Positions 25,301 through 37,300 of a stretch of DNA of 64,000 nt are shown here, in pieces (the first letter of the stretch is position 1; each line of letters opens with the position of its first letter). The stretch spans positions 1-64,000 of the forward strand of contig JAQGBZ010000166.1 in NCBI GenBank assembly GCA_034687125.1, in the 5' to 3' direction. The notes beneath the pieces were generated by a model. It had not been told where the DNA came from. It did no database searches and was given only the letters and a program-made list of their open reading frames with translations. Position numbers and translations under genes: made by a program. The DNA is from Neelides folsomi (taxonomy: Eukaryota > Arthropoda > Collembola > Neelipleona > Neelidae).

Positions 25301-28300
25301 CCTCAAGCCCCAACGCTCCGAGACTCATTACCAGACAAATCTCCAACATTTCCATTAAAAAATGAGCAAAACCCGTCCTACCATGAATGATTGTTTTAAT
25401 CCTGCAAACAAATGAAGAAATTCGATGCAACATCTGAGCTCACTTTTTACAATTATTAAACAAATAATTTTTTATTAAAATTTGACATCTTGGTTTTTTT
25501 AAATTAAGTATTTGACATTATAAAATCTTTTAATCAAGGTTTTCTAGTGTAGAATGATAGTAAACTTTTATTAATTAAATAAAATAAATTTAAATTAAAC
25601 AATTGTAAATTGTTTTTAGAGAATTTTTTCAATTTATATTATTTACGCTTTATTTACTTTATTTACTTTTATTTGCTTGTTTTATTTGTTTGTTTTATTT
25701 TATTACTTGATGAAAGTAACTTCAATGAAAGTGTGGTCCATTAGGACCAATGAAAAAGAATAGTATTTGAAAATTAAATAAAATCGGGTAATGAAATTTA
25801 CAATAATCGTAAAATTGTCTTGGTAAGATCTGAGGAAAGTTCTTGATCAAATCTTCAATTTTATTGGAGGAAATCCTTTGGAATCGCGCGAGGCCCCCTT
25901 TGTTTTCTCCTGACGAGATGAGTAATAAAAAAGTGGAGGAAGATATGAGTTTTCCTTCTCCCAGGAGACCAAAGAGAAAAATCGGAGTCGTAGCCGTGAT
26001 TGAATTGAGTTGCCTCAAAAAATTCCTCAACATAATCGAATTATCCTCAGATGGTTGGGGGAGTAAAGAACCAATCCCTCGACACCAAATCATAGGCCAA
26101 ATCCCTCCAAGGACCCAATCAACAGTTTTCAACCCTTCAATGCCCCACTTACCTCTTTGAACAAATTCAATGGAAAGTGTTACTCAACGGAACGACCCAA
26201 ATATTGCTCATATTACCCGGATATTACTCATATTGCTTCTCTCATATTGCTACCAGGGTATTTCTAATATCACCCGGGTATTCCAAATATCACCCGAGTA
26301 TTATAACACCCGGGTATTTCTTATTGAGTTGGATAGATGTTAAAAGACGGTTTACAATGATTTTAATCCCTCATCCTTTTAACACTTTGGTGGTGAGTAA
26401 AAAGGGTAAAAAAATTGGTTTCCTTTACCGTCTTATCCCCAATGTTCTTCACGCGGCAGTTGAGGCTCACGGATTGTCCTAAAGTTGCAGTTACATTTGG
26501 AGATCCGGCCAATTCAATCCAAGGGCCTGATGGTTTTTCTTCGATTAAGTCCTCGCTTTTCTTCTCCTCCCCATTTGACACGTTTCCGATAACTGGAAAA
26601 TATTAAATTTCATGGTTAGTTTCCTCCCTTCAATTCATGTACATTGGGATACGTGTAAGAAATACACTTTCAATTTCCTCACAATGGAATTCACATCGTT
26701 GGGGAACAAATTGTGCACATTTAGCCCAAATGGATTTAGAAATTCTATAATGAATATAAATCTATTTATTTACTTTTTGCATTTAACATTATTATTAATA
26801 AAATTCCTAATAATGAAATTCTCACTATAATGAAATGAAATTGGTATACTGGAAGGATCTAATAAATGTATCTGTAATTTATTTATTTTTATATGTATTG
26901 GATTATATTGGATTTTGGATTATGTATGAAATTGTCTATTTTGAAACTTCCAATTTCTGTGGTAAAAAACGTGAGTGGAATGATTGGAAATGGTAAATGA
27001 ATTCGCATTATTTTTAGTATCTTTAACCAATTTGTTTTTCCTTGTTTTGGGATTCAACAAAGGATGGGTCGGGGTTTTTGTATGTTGAGAGCATTGGAGA
27101 TTTAAAAAAGAAATCAAATGAGGCGGTTTGTGTTGTGTGGGTGTATGTTAGGTGTATTTGTTAAAATTTCTCCTCGACTTGTTCTCCTTGGAGTGTTTTG
27201 GTGAGATAAGGCGAGAGGAGGAGGAGAGTCACTTGGATTGATGGCCGCCTTCGTAATTTCCTAATCCAAACGAATGTGCTTCCTAATTCCCAATTAACCT
27301 AATGGGCCCATAAGTATCCTCTGTAATCCAATTGGGGAGGAATAAGGACAAAGGCCTACGGCCTTTTACAAAGACTTTCTTACTTCCAATCGTCATATTA
27401 CAAATACCCGGGTATTAGATCCCTCCTCTCACTATAGATATAGTATTTGCTCTTTGGTCCCTTTTAACCCTTTTCGAGAAACGTCTCATATTATTCCATC
27501 CACGAAAGACGCATTAAAAATCACATTTTAAATCCTTCGCTCTTTTCCGCATTGACATAATGAGGATTTATTCCGCCCTGTTCTTTCTGCCTCCTTTTAT
27601 TTATGAGGTTTCTATTTAAAATTCATTTTGGGACCATCGGCCCCATCACTTACAAACATCCACCAGTTCAACTTTTAATTTCTTCTCAGCTCTTTATGGA
27701 AATTTATTCCTTAACATTTATATGTAAAATACAAAAACATATGTACATATTTATAAAGATACTGACTTTCGTTTTCTCCATAAGAAAATATATTATATGT
27801 ATATAAGTATACGAGTAGTATAGAGTGAATAAGGAAGCTTAAGAAGGTCGAAATCATAAATTGCACTTGACTGAGATGGTGAAAGTTCACATTTTCAATT
27901 AGCTTCAGCTCTTCATTTATTCTTCAAACCTTATGGTTTATTAATGAAACTCGGGGGATTAAGAGTGAAAATGGGGTTTATCATTAATTTTCATATTAAT
28001 ATATAAAGAATAAATATTTATGGTTTATATAGAATTTAATTACATAATTAAATTTATATGTATAATAAATACTGATATGTATTTGGTATATTGAATATAT
28101 AAGTACATACATTATTATATTACGGAATATTAGTTGGATTTTCGATGCAATTCCAAATTGATAACTCTTTGTCTATGATAATTAGATTTATTAGTTATAT
28201 TTTAAATTGATGACATTAAATTGATTAATTTTGGATCTTTGTTCATTGATGACATCGATGAGTTATAAACTTTGATTTTGGCCCATAAAATTAAAAAAAA

Positions 28301-31300
28301 CTTAAGTAAGTCTAAAGGATTAAAACTTGGTGAAAACGTTAAGAGAAAAATTCTTCATTAACAATTTAAGTTAATTTAAATATTCAGCGACACTTTGAGT
28401 TTCTTAATCCTGTTTCTCCTCTCTAAGGTTTAAATCCCATTTAAAAACAAAAATTTGTTTTCTTTTAATTCCCCCGCTCCGAGCCATAAAAGAGTTAAAA
28501 AGTGGAAGAGCTGAAGAGAATGGCTTTTAATAAGTCCTTATACTTTTCATACATTTTATTTAAGACTTTTCCTCAACCTCGTCTAAATATTCTTTCCTAA
28601 ATGGCGTCGGAGGAAATTCCGGTACTTAAAAGCAGAGTCAACATTAAATTTTTAATCAAAAACGGCATATTAAGCTTCCATTATTTGGAAAAGAACCCGA
28701 GTGACGCTTTTGGAAAATCCGGAAAGAACTCTTAAAAAACTCATGTTCACTTTTCTCATATCCTCTCAAAGACAAAGCCTTACAATATTACACAGCTTAC
28801 AAGTTAACATAACTACATAACTACTACATACATACCATATACATACTAATACTGTTTAATACAAATATAATACCATACATAAGTACAGATAGTTAGTGAA
28901 TATCTTTAAATAACATCTTTTACTTATTTCATATAGCTTTTTGCTAATGTACAAAATGTATAAAAATTGATATAAAACTTAAATTGTCCTTTGCTTTTTA
29001 CAAAGTATATAAATTTTACTGCTTTTCTCACTCACTAAACTCTTTCTCCGAGACTTTGATATTTCACAAATTGGATATAATGTTCTCACTCAAGTTATGT
29101 AACTACTTGTCTCGTGCATTCAAACAGTGAATATAAGTAGAACATTAAGCCTTAGGTTCTACAAATTCTACATCTACTTCCATCCTCGTAAAAAAGTGTC
29201 ATAAAAATAGTATAAGTCTCTAACTGTCGTTCTGCACGAGCAAATTGAAAACAATTCTTTCTATTTATTCCAAGATTGAAAAAATGCCTATAATGCATAA
29301 ATACAAAAAAGATTTATATACTTGTCATGTATTGGTTTCTATTTGAAATAAAATGGAAAAAATTGGTTCGATATATCATTTCTAATGTATGGATTTATTA
29401 TAAATTACAGTTACACATACTGGAACTGCTTATGTATATTATAAATTATATGAGTAAATAAGAAGCCAATGGAAAAACACAGTGTTCAATACGTTATTTA
29501 TGTTGTGTGCAGAGGAATTGTAAAAAGGGCGGAAATAAATAGGAAGAATCTTTTCTTTACAGTGATTGAACGGGAGAAAAGAAGGATTCTGAATTTAATA
29601 AATGGATTTACAAGGACTGAGATGAAGATGCGGAGGAGCGGATTGACGGAGAGAAATCGCCGTTTTGATTCTCCAAACCACAGCTCCAATTCCCAGCGGA
29701 TGTATTTGTATTATAACGGGAACTCGAGAGAGATTCGGGGGGAATTTCGAGGGTGAGTGGGCAGTATTGAAAGGGAGTTAATTTAGATATAATAAAAATT
29801 GGATTCCGCCTTTCTCATCTTGACAGCTTTTCCTCCCCGACCTCGGCGGAACACAAAGGCCCAATCAGAGAATCTTTCCCTTATAAGCCCAGTTGCTAAA
29901 CTCCGTGTATATCTCTCAATGAATGGAATAGACTTTTTCACTCATCCAAATTTCCGTGTAAATGCATTAGAGACCAATTCTCTGCCCGGTTCAAAGTGTA
30001 TTGAAGGAAGAGAGGTGAAGGAGTTTGTTGTTTCCTGGTGGGGGATTCTGAGGATCGATCTCGCGTTATCTCGTGAGGTTCTGAAGGCAATTTATTGCTC
30101 AATGCCTCGTTAGCTACCATTTTTCATTAATAAAGAGAAGACCCTGACAGCCACTTCGTCCACCAACACATCTCCATATAAATTCACTTTTAATACCAAT
30201 CCTATACATCCAGCAATATAATTTATGAGCTTTCTTTAATATATGCTCAGAAACATTATAAATATGTAATCCTTACTTAATATCAAACTGTTACATAAAA
30301 CATATTAACATACATGATAACATCAATGCATAATATACGGATATACATAAATGCTCATACTTAATAAGTTTTCATTTTGTATAGCTTTATTTTATAAAAG
30401 GATGCATACATTATTTGATATCATGATGGGATATACAGGTATGTGTATGATAGGATATATCTGTTATGTATGAGCTTGAAAAGAGTGTTTTTATTTGAGC
30501 TATAAGAGAAATTTCATTTTTTAAACTTCCGCTTCATTGATCAAAGATTATTGAATTATGTCGGAAGAGAAATTGGAAGTTTTTTCCAACTTTCTTGGAA
30601 CAAATTGGTTTAACATTTTCTTTTACAACTCACTAGCATTAAGTTAAATGGTTGAATGTAAAGCATAGGGCAAGGAGAGTTTGTACATTTACATTCACTT
30701 CCTTCCATTACAGGTACAGGTATACTTATTTCAATGTCATTGAGTGTCTGAGTTGGAATAAGTAAATGCCAAGGATAAAAGAATATTTACTAAAGGGAAA
30801 GTCGGGAAGTTCGCCGAGGGAGTCATTTGAATAATGCTTAAAGATACCCCAAGCTTTCACTTTCAGAATTAATGACAGGTGTGTCGTGTCAAAAAAGTCC
30901 ACAACTTTGTGACCGCCAAAGTGGAAATAAATGCATTTACGAGTCTCAAACTCCTACAAACTTTCCCCCTTGCTCATCCCGAACCCATTCATTCATTTTT
31001 AAATGCTCTCTGGCATATGAAAAACCCTCAAACGGAATAATTATGATTTCAGCTCCGTGACTCAATTTTTAAAATTCGTTCATCTTTTACGCACAACTCT
31101 CACGCACTCGCATCAAATTATCATTTTCCAAAGTTCACAATCCATTCCCTTCAAAAACTTTAACCAGACTTCTCATTTAACTAATTACATAAATGGCAAT
31201 TAGTAAATGCCTTCTGTAAAATAAACTTAATTCATAGTTCTGTAAATTTTCATTTTTAAACATGAAGTTAAAATCAGCATTTTGATCAGCATTTAGTAAA

Positions 31301-34300
31301 TAAAGTAAATTATACAAAATTAAGAGTGGGATTTTTGAAAAGCTCTTTCCAGTTGTATTTGTTAGAAGCTCCAATGTGAAGTCTTTGAAGTTGTATCTAT
31401 TGGGATCACTGTAATGATTTGGGGGAGATTGAAGGATAAATGAGAGGGATCTAGGAGGAAATGAAAAGGATTGTCTCTTTGCGTTTGTGTGAAGTAGGTG
31501 ATTTGTATTTCTCACCTCTATAAGGAGGAGTGGAAGGAGGTTGACACACCTTTTAAACAAATTGGAAGGCGGAGGACGAAGAGGAAACATTTGAGTTTAA
31601 TGTTGTAGAGTAATGGGGGCCGGATGTTAATGTAATGGGGAGTGTTTGAGGATCCAAATCTCCCTTCGCCTTAACTATTATCCAACCCTTGGAACATCTC
31701 CTTACTTCGAGTTCCTCCTTCCAATGGCGGAGTGTGAGGAATGGGGAATCCAAAGTGGATTGCCTCGTAAAGGGACTTCGGCCAGAGAGATTCGTTGGCA
31801 TGGAGACAATAACTATAATTCTCTTCTAATGACACTCCCCCTCTTTCCGCCCTCCCCGTCAGATACATTATTCAATGGGTGAATTACAACAATTGCCCCC
31901 TCAACCGCGGATGAACCTCCTCAAATATTCATCCTCTGGGGGAAAGGGGTTTCATGCAGGGGGTCGGCGAACTTCTTCAATTTTTAATTTTCCCTCCAAA
32001 TCCAGGAGTAGATCTTGCGAAATTAAATGCCTCGGAGTGTTTATGAACCCAAAGACAAATAAATGGGACTTGGGGTTCAATAAAACAATTCAAAAGAACC
32101 CTTTAGCACTCACAAAACACAATTGTATTCAGATAATATATGTCTTCTTGAAAATGATTTCCATACATGAAATAAATTCCATACATGAAATATTACATAT
32201 ACCTGGACAAAATATTAGTATTTATACAAATCTATAAATACATACATTGCATATAAAATACTTGTATAACTATATTTGTTTATTATAATGGTTTAATAGC
32301 TATGAATTTATGAATATTTAGAAATATGAAAATTGTTAAAATTGAGTTTTATAGTTTAATTGTCCAATAACGCCAAGTTTGTATTCAAATGAAATTGGTG
32401 AGAAATTTGTCAAAGCTCAAGTTTTTGTCCAACTCAATTCTCACTATTGTTTAACTCCCCAGACAGAGGGGCGAAACAAAGAGGGAAAGTTTCTCTTATG
32501 CGTTTCACACAGTTAATAGGAGGCGAAGTATTATTTTAGCAAAGTGAGCAAAGGTGCCAGTGAGAGTCATCCGTTCCATAATTCCAAACTTTTGGGTCTA
32601 ATGATCTAAAGGAGGAAAATGGGGAAATGTCGTCATTGCGATTAGCCGCCCAGTAGGACAACGGACAAACTTTCCCCATGAATTCCCCATAAATCTGAAG
32701 AGGTTCAGGTTTTCCGCACCGACCCAAAGGAAAGAATATTATTGAGTTGGAAAGTTCATGAATGGCCTTCATTTACTCAAACTCACTCAATTACCAAATG
32801 ATAAACTGTGAGTGACTACAATTTCTTGTATGAAATTAAATGGCGGATTTCAAAATTTCCCCTCCGCCTTTACACCACATACATTCACATCCTCCCAGCC
32901 CGTTGGTGTCTCAAGGGAAATAAAGACTCAGAGAGTTTCCTCAAATCTCGGCCCATCACTCAAAGACTCAATCCGAGGTTGTTCCTCCGAACAACCTCAA
33001 TTCCCATCTTCCCAATTTCACATCATTTCCCCGACGCCAAAGCCGTTTAGACACATCTACATATTTCATACTTCATCTCGCTCACACGACTTGATCAAAA
33101 AGTGAAGTCAACTTCCACCATTTCAACCATATTTTATGACTATTCAAATTTTAACATAACTACTATAAGCTATATTATTAAGTTAACCATTGTTGTATAC
33201 AATTTACCGATCCTTAGCTTCTTACTTATATAAATTATAATAAAACCAATATTACAGATTGTGATAAATAGATCTCAGTAGATTGTTATAAATACAAGAT
33301 TGTTATACATTATACATAAAGAGCAATAGTATAGTATTAGTTATATGTATAGTATTATATAAATTAAGGATGGAATAACAAATGGAGAATTTAATATTTA
33401 CATCACCAGAATCGAAATTCGGAAAATCGTAAACTTTTGTTACAATATTAGTTTCATTCAAAATGAAAACTTCAAAATGTCCTTTGAAATTTTGTAACAA
33501 TTTTCCTCCAGGCTCCAATAGACTTTCATTTAAATGGAACAACTTTGTCTCTCATTTTAATACAATGACTAAATATATTACAGATAGTGTATTACATACA
33601 GATAGCAATGACAAGAGAAAATGATGAAAAGAATTAATTGAACAGTCAAAGTAAATGAGCCGAAGAATGCTAAACTCTTGTCGTCTGATCTTCATTATAA
33701 AAGGGCAAAGAGGCGAATGTATCATCATAAATATAATCAAATATAATTATTTGTCCAAATAATATAATGAGTTTTAACAAAGCAAATTGGACAAGGTTTA
33801 TGAAACAAACCTTCTACCGAAGAATGAAGAAATCAATTATTCATTAATTGTTCATATATTGAATAAATCGATAAAAGTAAGGATATTGTTTTATAGTTCT
33901 AAAAATGTAACTCGGACCGATTAGGAAAATAAGTTTTGAATAAACTTCGAGTCGAAGTTGTAAATATTTAATTCAACTTTTGGTTTGATTAAAATGTCTT
34001 GTAAATACAGTTGTTGTTCCAGATATTTGTGAATCATTGTAATGTCACATTAATATTAAAATGAATCGGAAAATGATTAAAGAGATGGATAAGTAAATAT
34101 ACTTTAAACAATTGCAATTCATAATTCATCCTTCATATGAAGTTCATATCATTCTTTTATCACATTTATCAGTTTTATTCCTTATACTTTATAAATAACG
34201 TAAATAATGGCATATTGATAGGATTAGAATTCAGCAATTGAGAGTAATTGTAAATATTTCAAATGTATTTTTACATTATTTAATAATAATAATGGCCCAA

Positions 34301-37300
34301 GACAAAGAATGTTTCAAATCTCATTTAAGGATATTCCATTAGGTCTATCTAAATATAAGAATATTCCATTTGACATTAAATGAAGAATTGGAAGTTTATT
34401 GTAATATTATTTTATACGTATTTTATAACGTCTGTATTTTAAGCTTGCATTTACCTCATTAGTGTCATTAGAAAGTTCTTATGATATTTCTATCTTATGT
34501 TTACATTGGTTAAAGGTCTTTAATATAAAATGAGGATATGCTTACTTTAAGATTGATTGAAATGGCGTGCTATGATAACTTAAATGTAAATCAACCATGA
34601 CGTTTATTTATTTAAATATAAAAGTTTCATCATTGATTTTTCTAAAGACAAAAAGAGTGCAATATATTACACACATGCTTTTCTTTTACCTTTAATACTC
34701 AAACGAGAAAAACATGCAAAGCTCTATATGAATTTACGAATAATTTACCCAATGCGCAATGTTAGGATACAATATAATTGTAATAGCATGAAATAAAATA
34801 TATTTTTTAACACTAAAACAATTTTTACACAAAACACATTTATTTAAAATACCATTTAAATAACCATTTATAATTCTGAATGTTTCACAATATCCTAATA
34901 GTGTATGTTATTTGTTCAATTTGGGCTAATTTTCATAAATATTGATTCTCCTCACAAACTCACAATACCACATGTGTGAGGATTTAGGGGGCCATTGTGT
35001 TTCGATTGAAGCTTATTGTAGATTTCACTGATTTGGATCTGAATGTGGATTTGGATGTGAAGTTTGGTGTAGAGTTTGACTTGGATGTTGAATTGAAGCT
35101 GGAACTTGAATCTGAATGTGAGCTGGATGTTGAATAGGAGCTGGATGTTGAGTTGTATGAAGAATTGAATGAGGAGCAGCTAGTTGTTTTCGGTCTTGAT
35201 TATGATAGGGATGAGTATTCGCCATTGGATGGGCTAAGTGGGATTGATGAGTATGAATTTGACTCGGATGGATCATTGATGAACTTGGGTTTTCAAGGAA
35301 ATTAGCAGAGGGATGAAAAATATCTGAAAATTCTGTATCTGTTGAGGCTGAATCTGCGAATTCTTGTGAATTTTCATGATATTCATGGTCGTGGTAGTGG
35401 TCGTGATGATGGTGATGGTGGTGATGGTCATTTGGATTGGTTTGAGGAACAACAACTGCTGGGATTTTGTCAAAGAACCAAGAGATGATGAAGGAAAGTA
35501 ATAAAAAAACTTGTGTTGATCACAATGAGAGAAAGAAATGCTTTAAAATGTAATGCACTTGAATAACATAAGAAAATAAATCTATCGTGATAAATGTAAA
35601 AATTGCTAAACAATTGCTAAACTCAATCCGCTCAGAATGCTTGCAACAAGAAGAGAACCAGAAAATAAATATTTGTTGGAAAGGATCTGTAAAAATTTGA
35701 CAATGTTAGGATTTAAAATGAGCTTTTATGAAATTAACATTAAAGTTGTTTAAAATTAATAAATATTATTAATTCTATAAATTATTCCATTAATTAAATT
35801 AGATTTGTGTTGAATTGATAAATACTAATTGTTGATTGATTATTGACAAACATTAAGTCCAAAGATTAATCCAAGCAGAACTTCAAAAACTTCTGTGATT
35901 ATCCCAATATTGAAAGTGGCCATAAATGCTGAGTACAATCCTGTTTGATTGATTGGGAACACATTTTTTGTATTGGATCCGTTTGAATGAGCTTTTAAAA
36001 GAGATATTTTATTAAATTTGAACGATGAACTTTTCCAATTTTTCCATTCAATTCCCTTCCATAAGCAGCCAAATCTTCTGAATCCATATAAGCCATTTTT
36101 CTCAAATCTGCTGTCACTCCGAAATTGTCATTCATGTAGTCGACATAGTGGGAAAGAGTGATGGAGACCAAAATGATCTTTCCAATGCCCAAACCCTATT
36201 TAAAAATCAAGAAACCTTGCAACCTTGTATCTCAAAGAATGTGAATTTAAATATTATAAAAAAATTAAAAAATAAAGAATGGAAGTGTAGAGGTCAAAAA
36301 CTTACAATTGAAATTCCAGCAAATAAAACTTTAAAATTGACATTTAACGAAGGTTAAAAAAATTCTCGTATTCTGTCCATTTACTAATTTGGTATATTTT
36401 AAACATGGGGGTTTATTGAAGGGAATTTATGAATTAACGGTTTCAATTTCATTACACAAAAAACAAAATCCTAATACAATTAATAAATAATGCGAATTTT
36501 TTTGAAAATTTTAGAAAAAACTGTTTGATATTCCTTTCATTAGTAACCAATAATAAACCAATCAAATTGGATTGAACACAAAATTCAAATATTGAACTCA
36601 CTTTAATTAACATATTTTCAATACAAAAATCATAATGATAAATTATGTTATTAATCTTAAACTCAACATTTGTTATAAAATGTTTAGCTGTTGTTAAACG
36701 TTTAATTTTAGACAAAGTGTTAAGTTAGGTTAAAAAACTTGAATGAGAAAACATTAATGATGCGATGAACGTCTTCTGTGATGTATTGACGATTTTCTCC
36801 TGCCGATGTGATTATCGTGAGCACTGTGATGAATGTGGACGTTTTTCTTTCTTTCATGGGAGGGAGTTTGATGAAGAGTAGAATGAGTTACTACTGGCAT
36901 TGGTGCAGCGAAATCATCGTCGGCCAAAGCTTTGGCTTCATTATCATGAGGATCTTCCTTGGTGGATCCGAGAACGTATCCACCCAGTGGCATGTGCATG
37001 TACATGTGGAGCAATGGCTTTCTTTTCTGGGGGGACGACCAATAATAATATAATTCCAAGGATCATTAACATAATTTTAATGCAGATGATGGCCAAAAAA
37101 GATCGAAAAAGATGATGTTTGTTCAAGACCAAAGCTATGAGGGAAAATTCGGCCTCGAAGAACAGCACGAGACTCACAAGGTTTAAAATATAAATTATAA
37201 CATTGCAGAAATATATAATGTGATTGCTTTCGTGGATCTAGAAAAAACAAGAAAAATATTCTCTACTACATTATATATAAAATATTCTAATAATTCCAAA

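Larger units (their letters stand above)
21196..26428 (-). other. dpr intron 2
   Basis: About 5.2 kb. It holds the hairpin at 23016-23059 and the CCCGGGTATT repeats at 26199-26320, close to the donor of exon 2. Frames open on both strands around 25720-26160 have no motif. Confidence 0.7.
35025..36195 (-). pseudogene. Four-helix membrane protein with His-rich tail, copy 2 (broken)
   Basis: Paralogue of the gene at 36754-37858, placed 0.6 kb after it. Exon 2 (36195-35852) encodes GLGIGKIILVSITLSHYVDY (helix 1), a polar loop, then LYSAFMATFNIGIITEVFEV (helix 2). Exon 3 (35686-35025) encodes helices 3 and 4, then VVVPQTNPND, eight His, and a long His/Gln/Pro tail ending NPHSDPNQ. Exon borders match copy 1, with acceptors AG|GGTTTG and ACAG|ATC. 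Frame problems: one base seems missing at the TTTT run 36031-36034; an 11-bp tandem duplication (35601-35622) shifts the frame in helix 3; and a TGA follows in helix 4. No start exon is certain; a possible one ends VLFAGISI at a GTAAGT donor near 36305. The protein is not recognised. It is probably a recent pseudogene, although the 150-codon tail is still open. Confidence 0.55.

Noticed and set aside
25722-26160. Open frames over 100 codons on both strands
   Set aside because: Mutually exclusive, no motif, and located inside dpr intron 2 where no Dpr exon is expected.
31177-31590. 137-codon minus-strand open frame
   Set aside because: Leu/Asn/Ser-heavy low-information sequence without domain, signal peptide or repeats; looks like chance in a C-poor strand.
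36452-36715. 87-codon minus-strand open frame between the two nested copies
   Set aside because: Ile/Phe/Lys-rich AT-driven sequence with no similarity to exon 1 of copy 1 and no ATG at its start.
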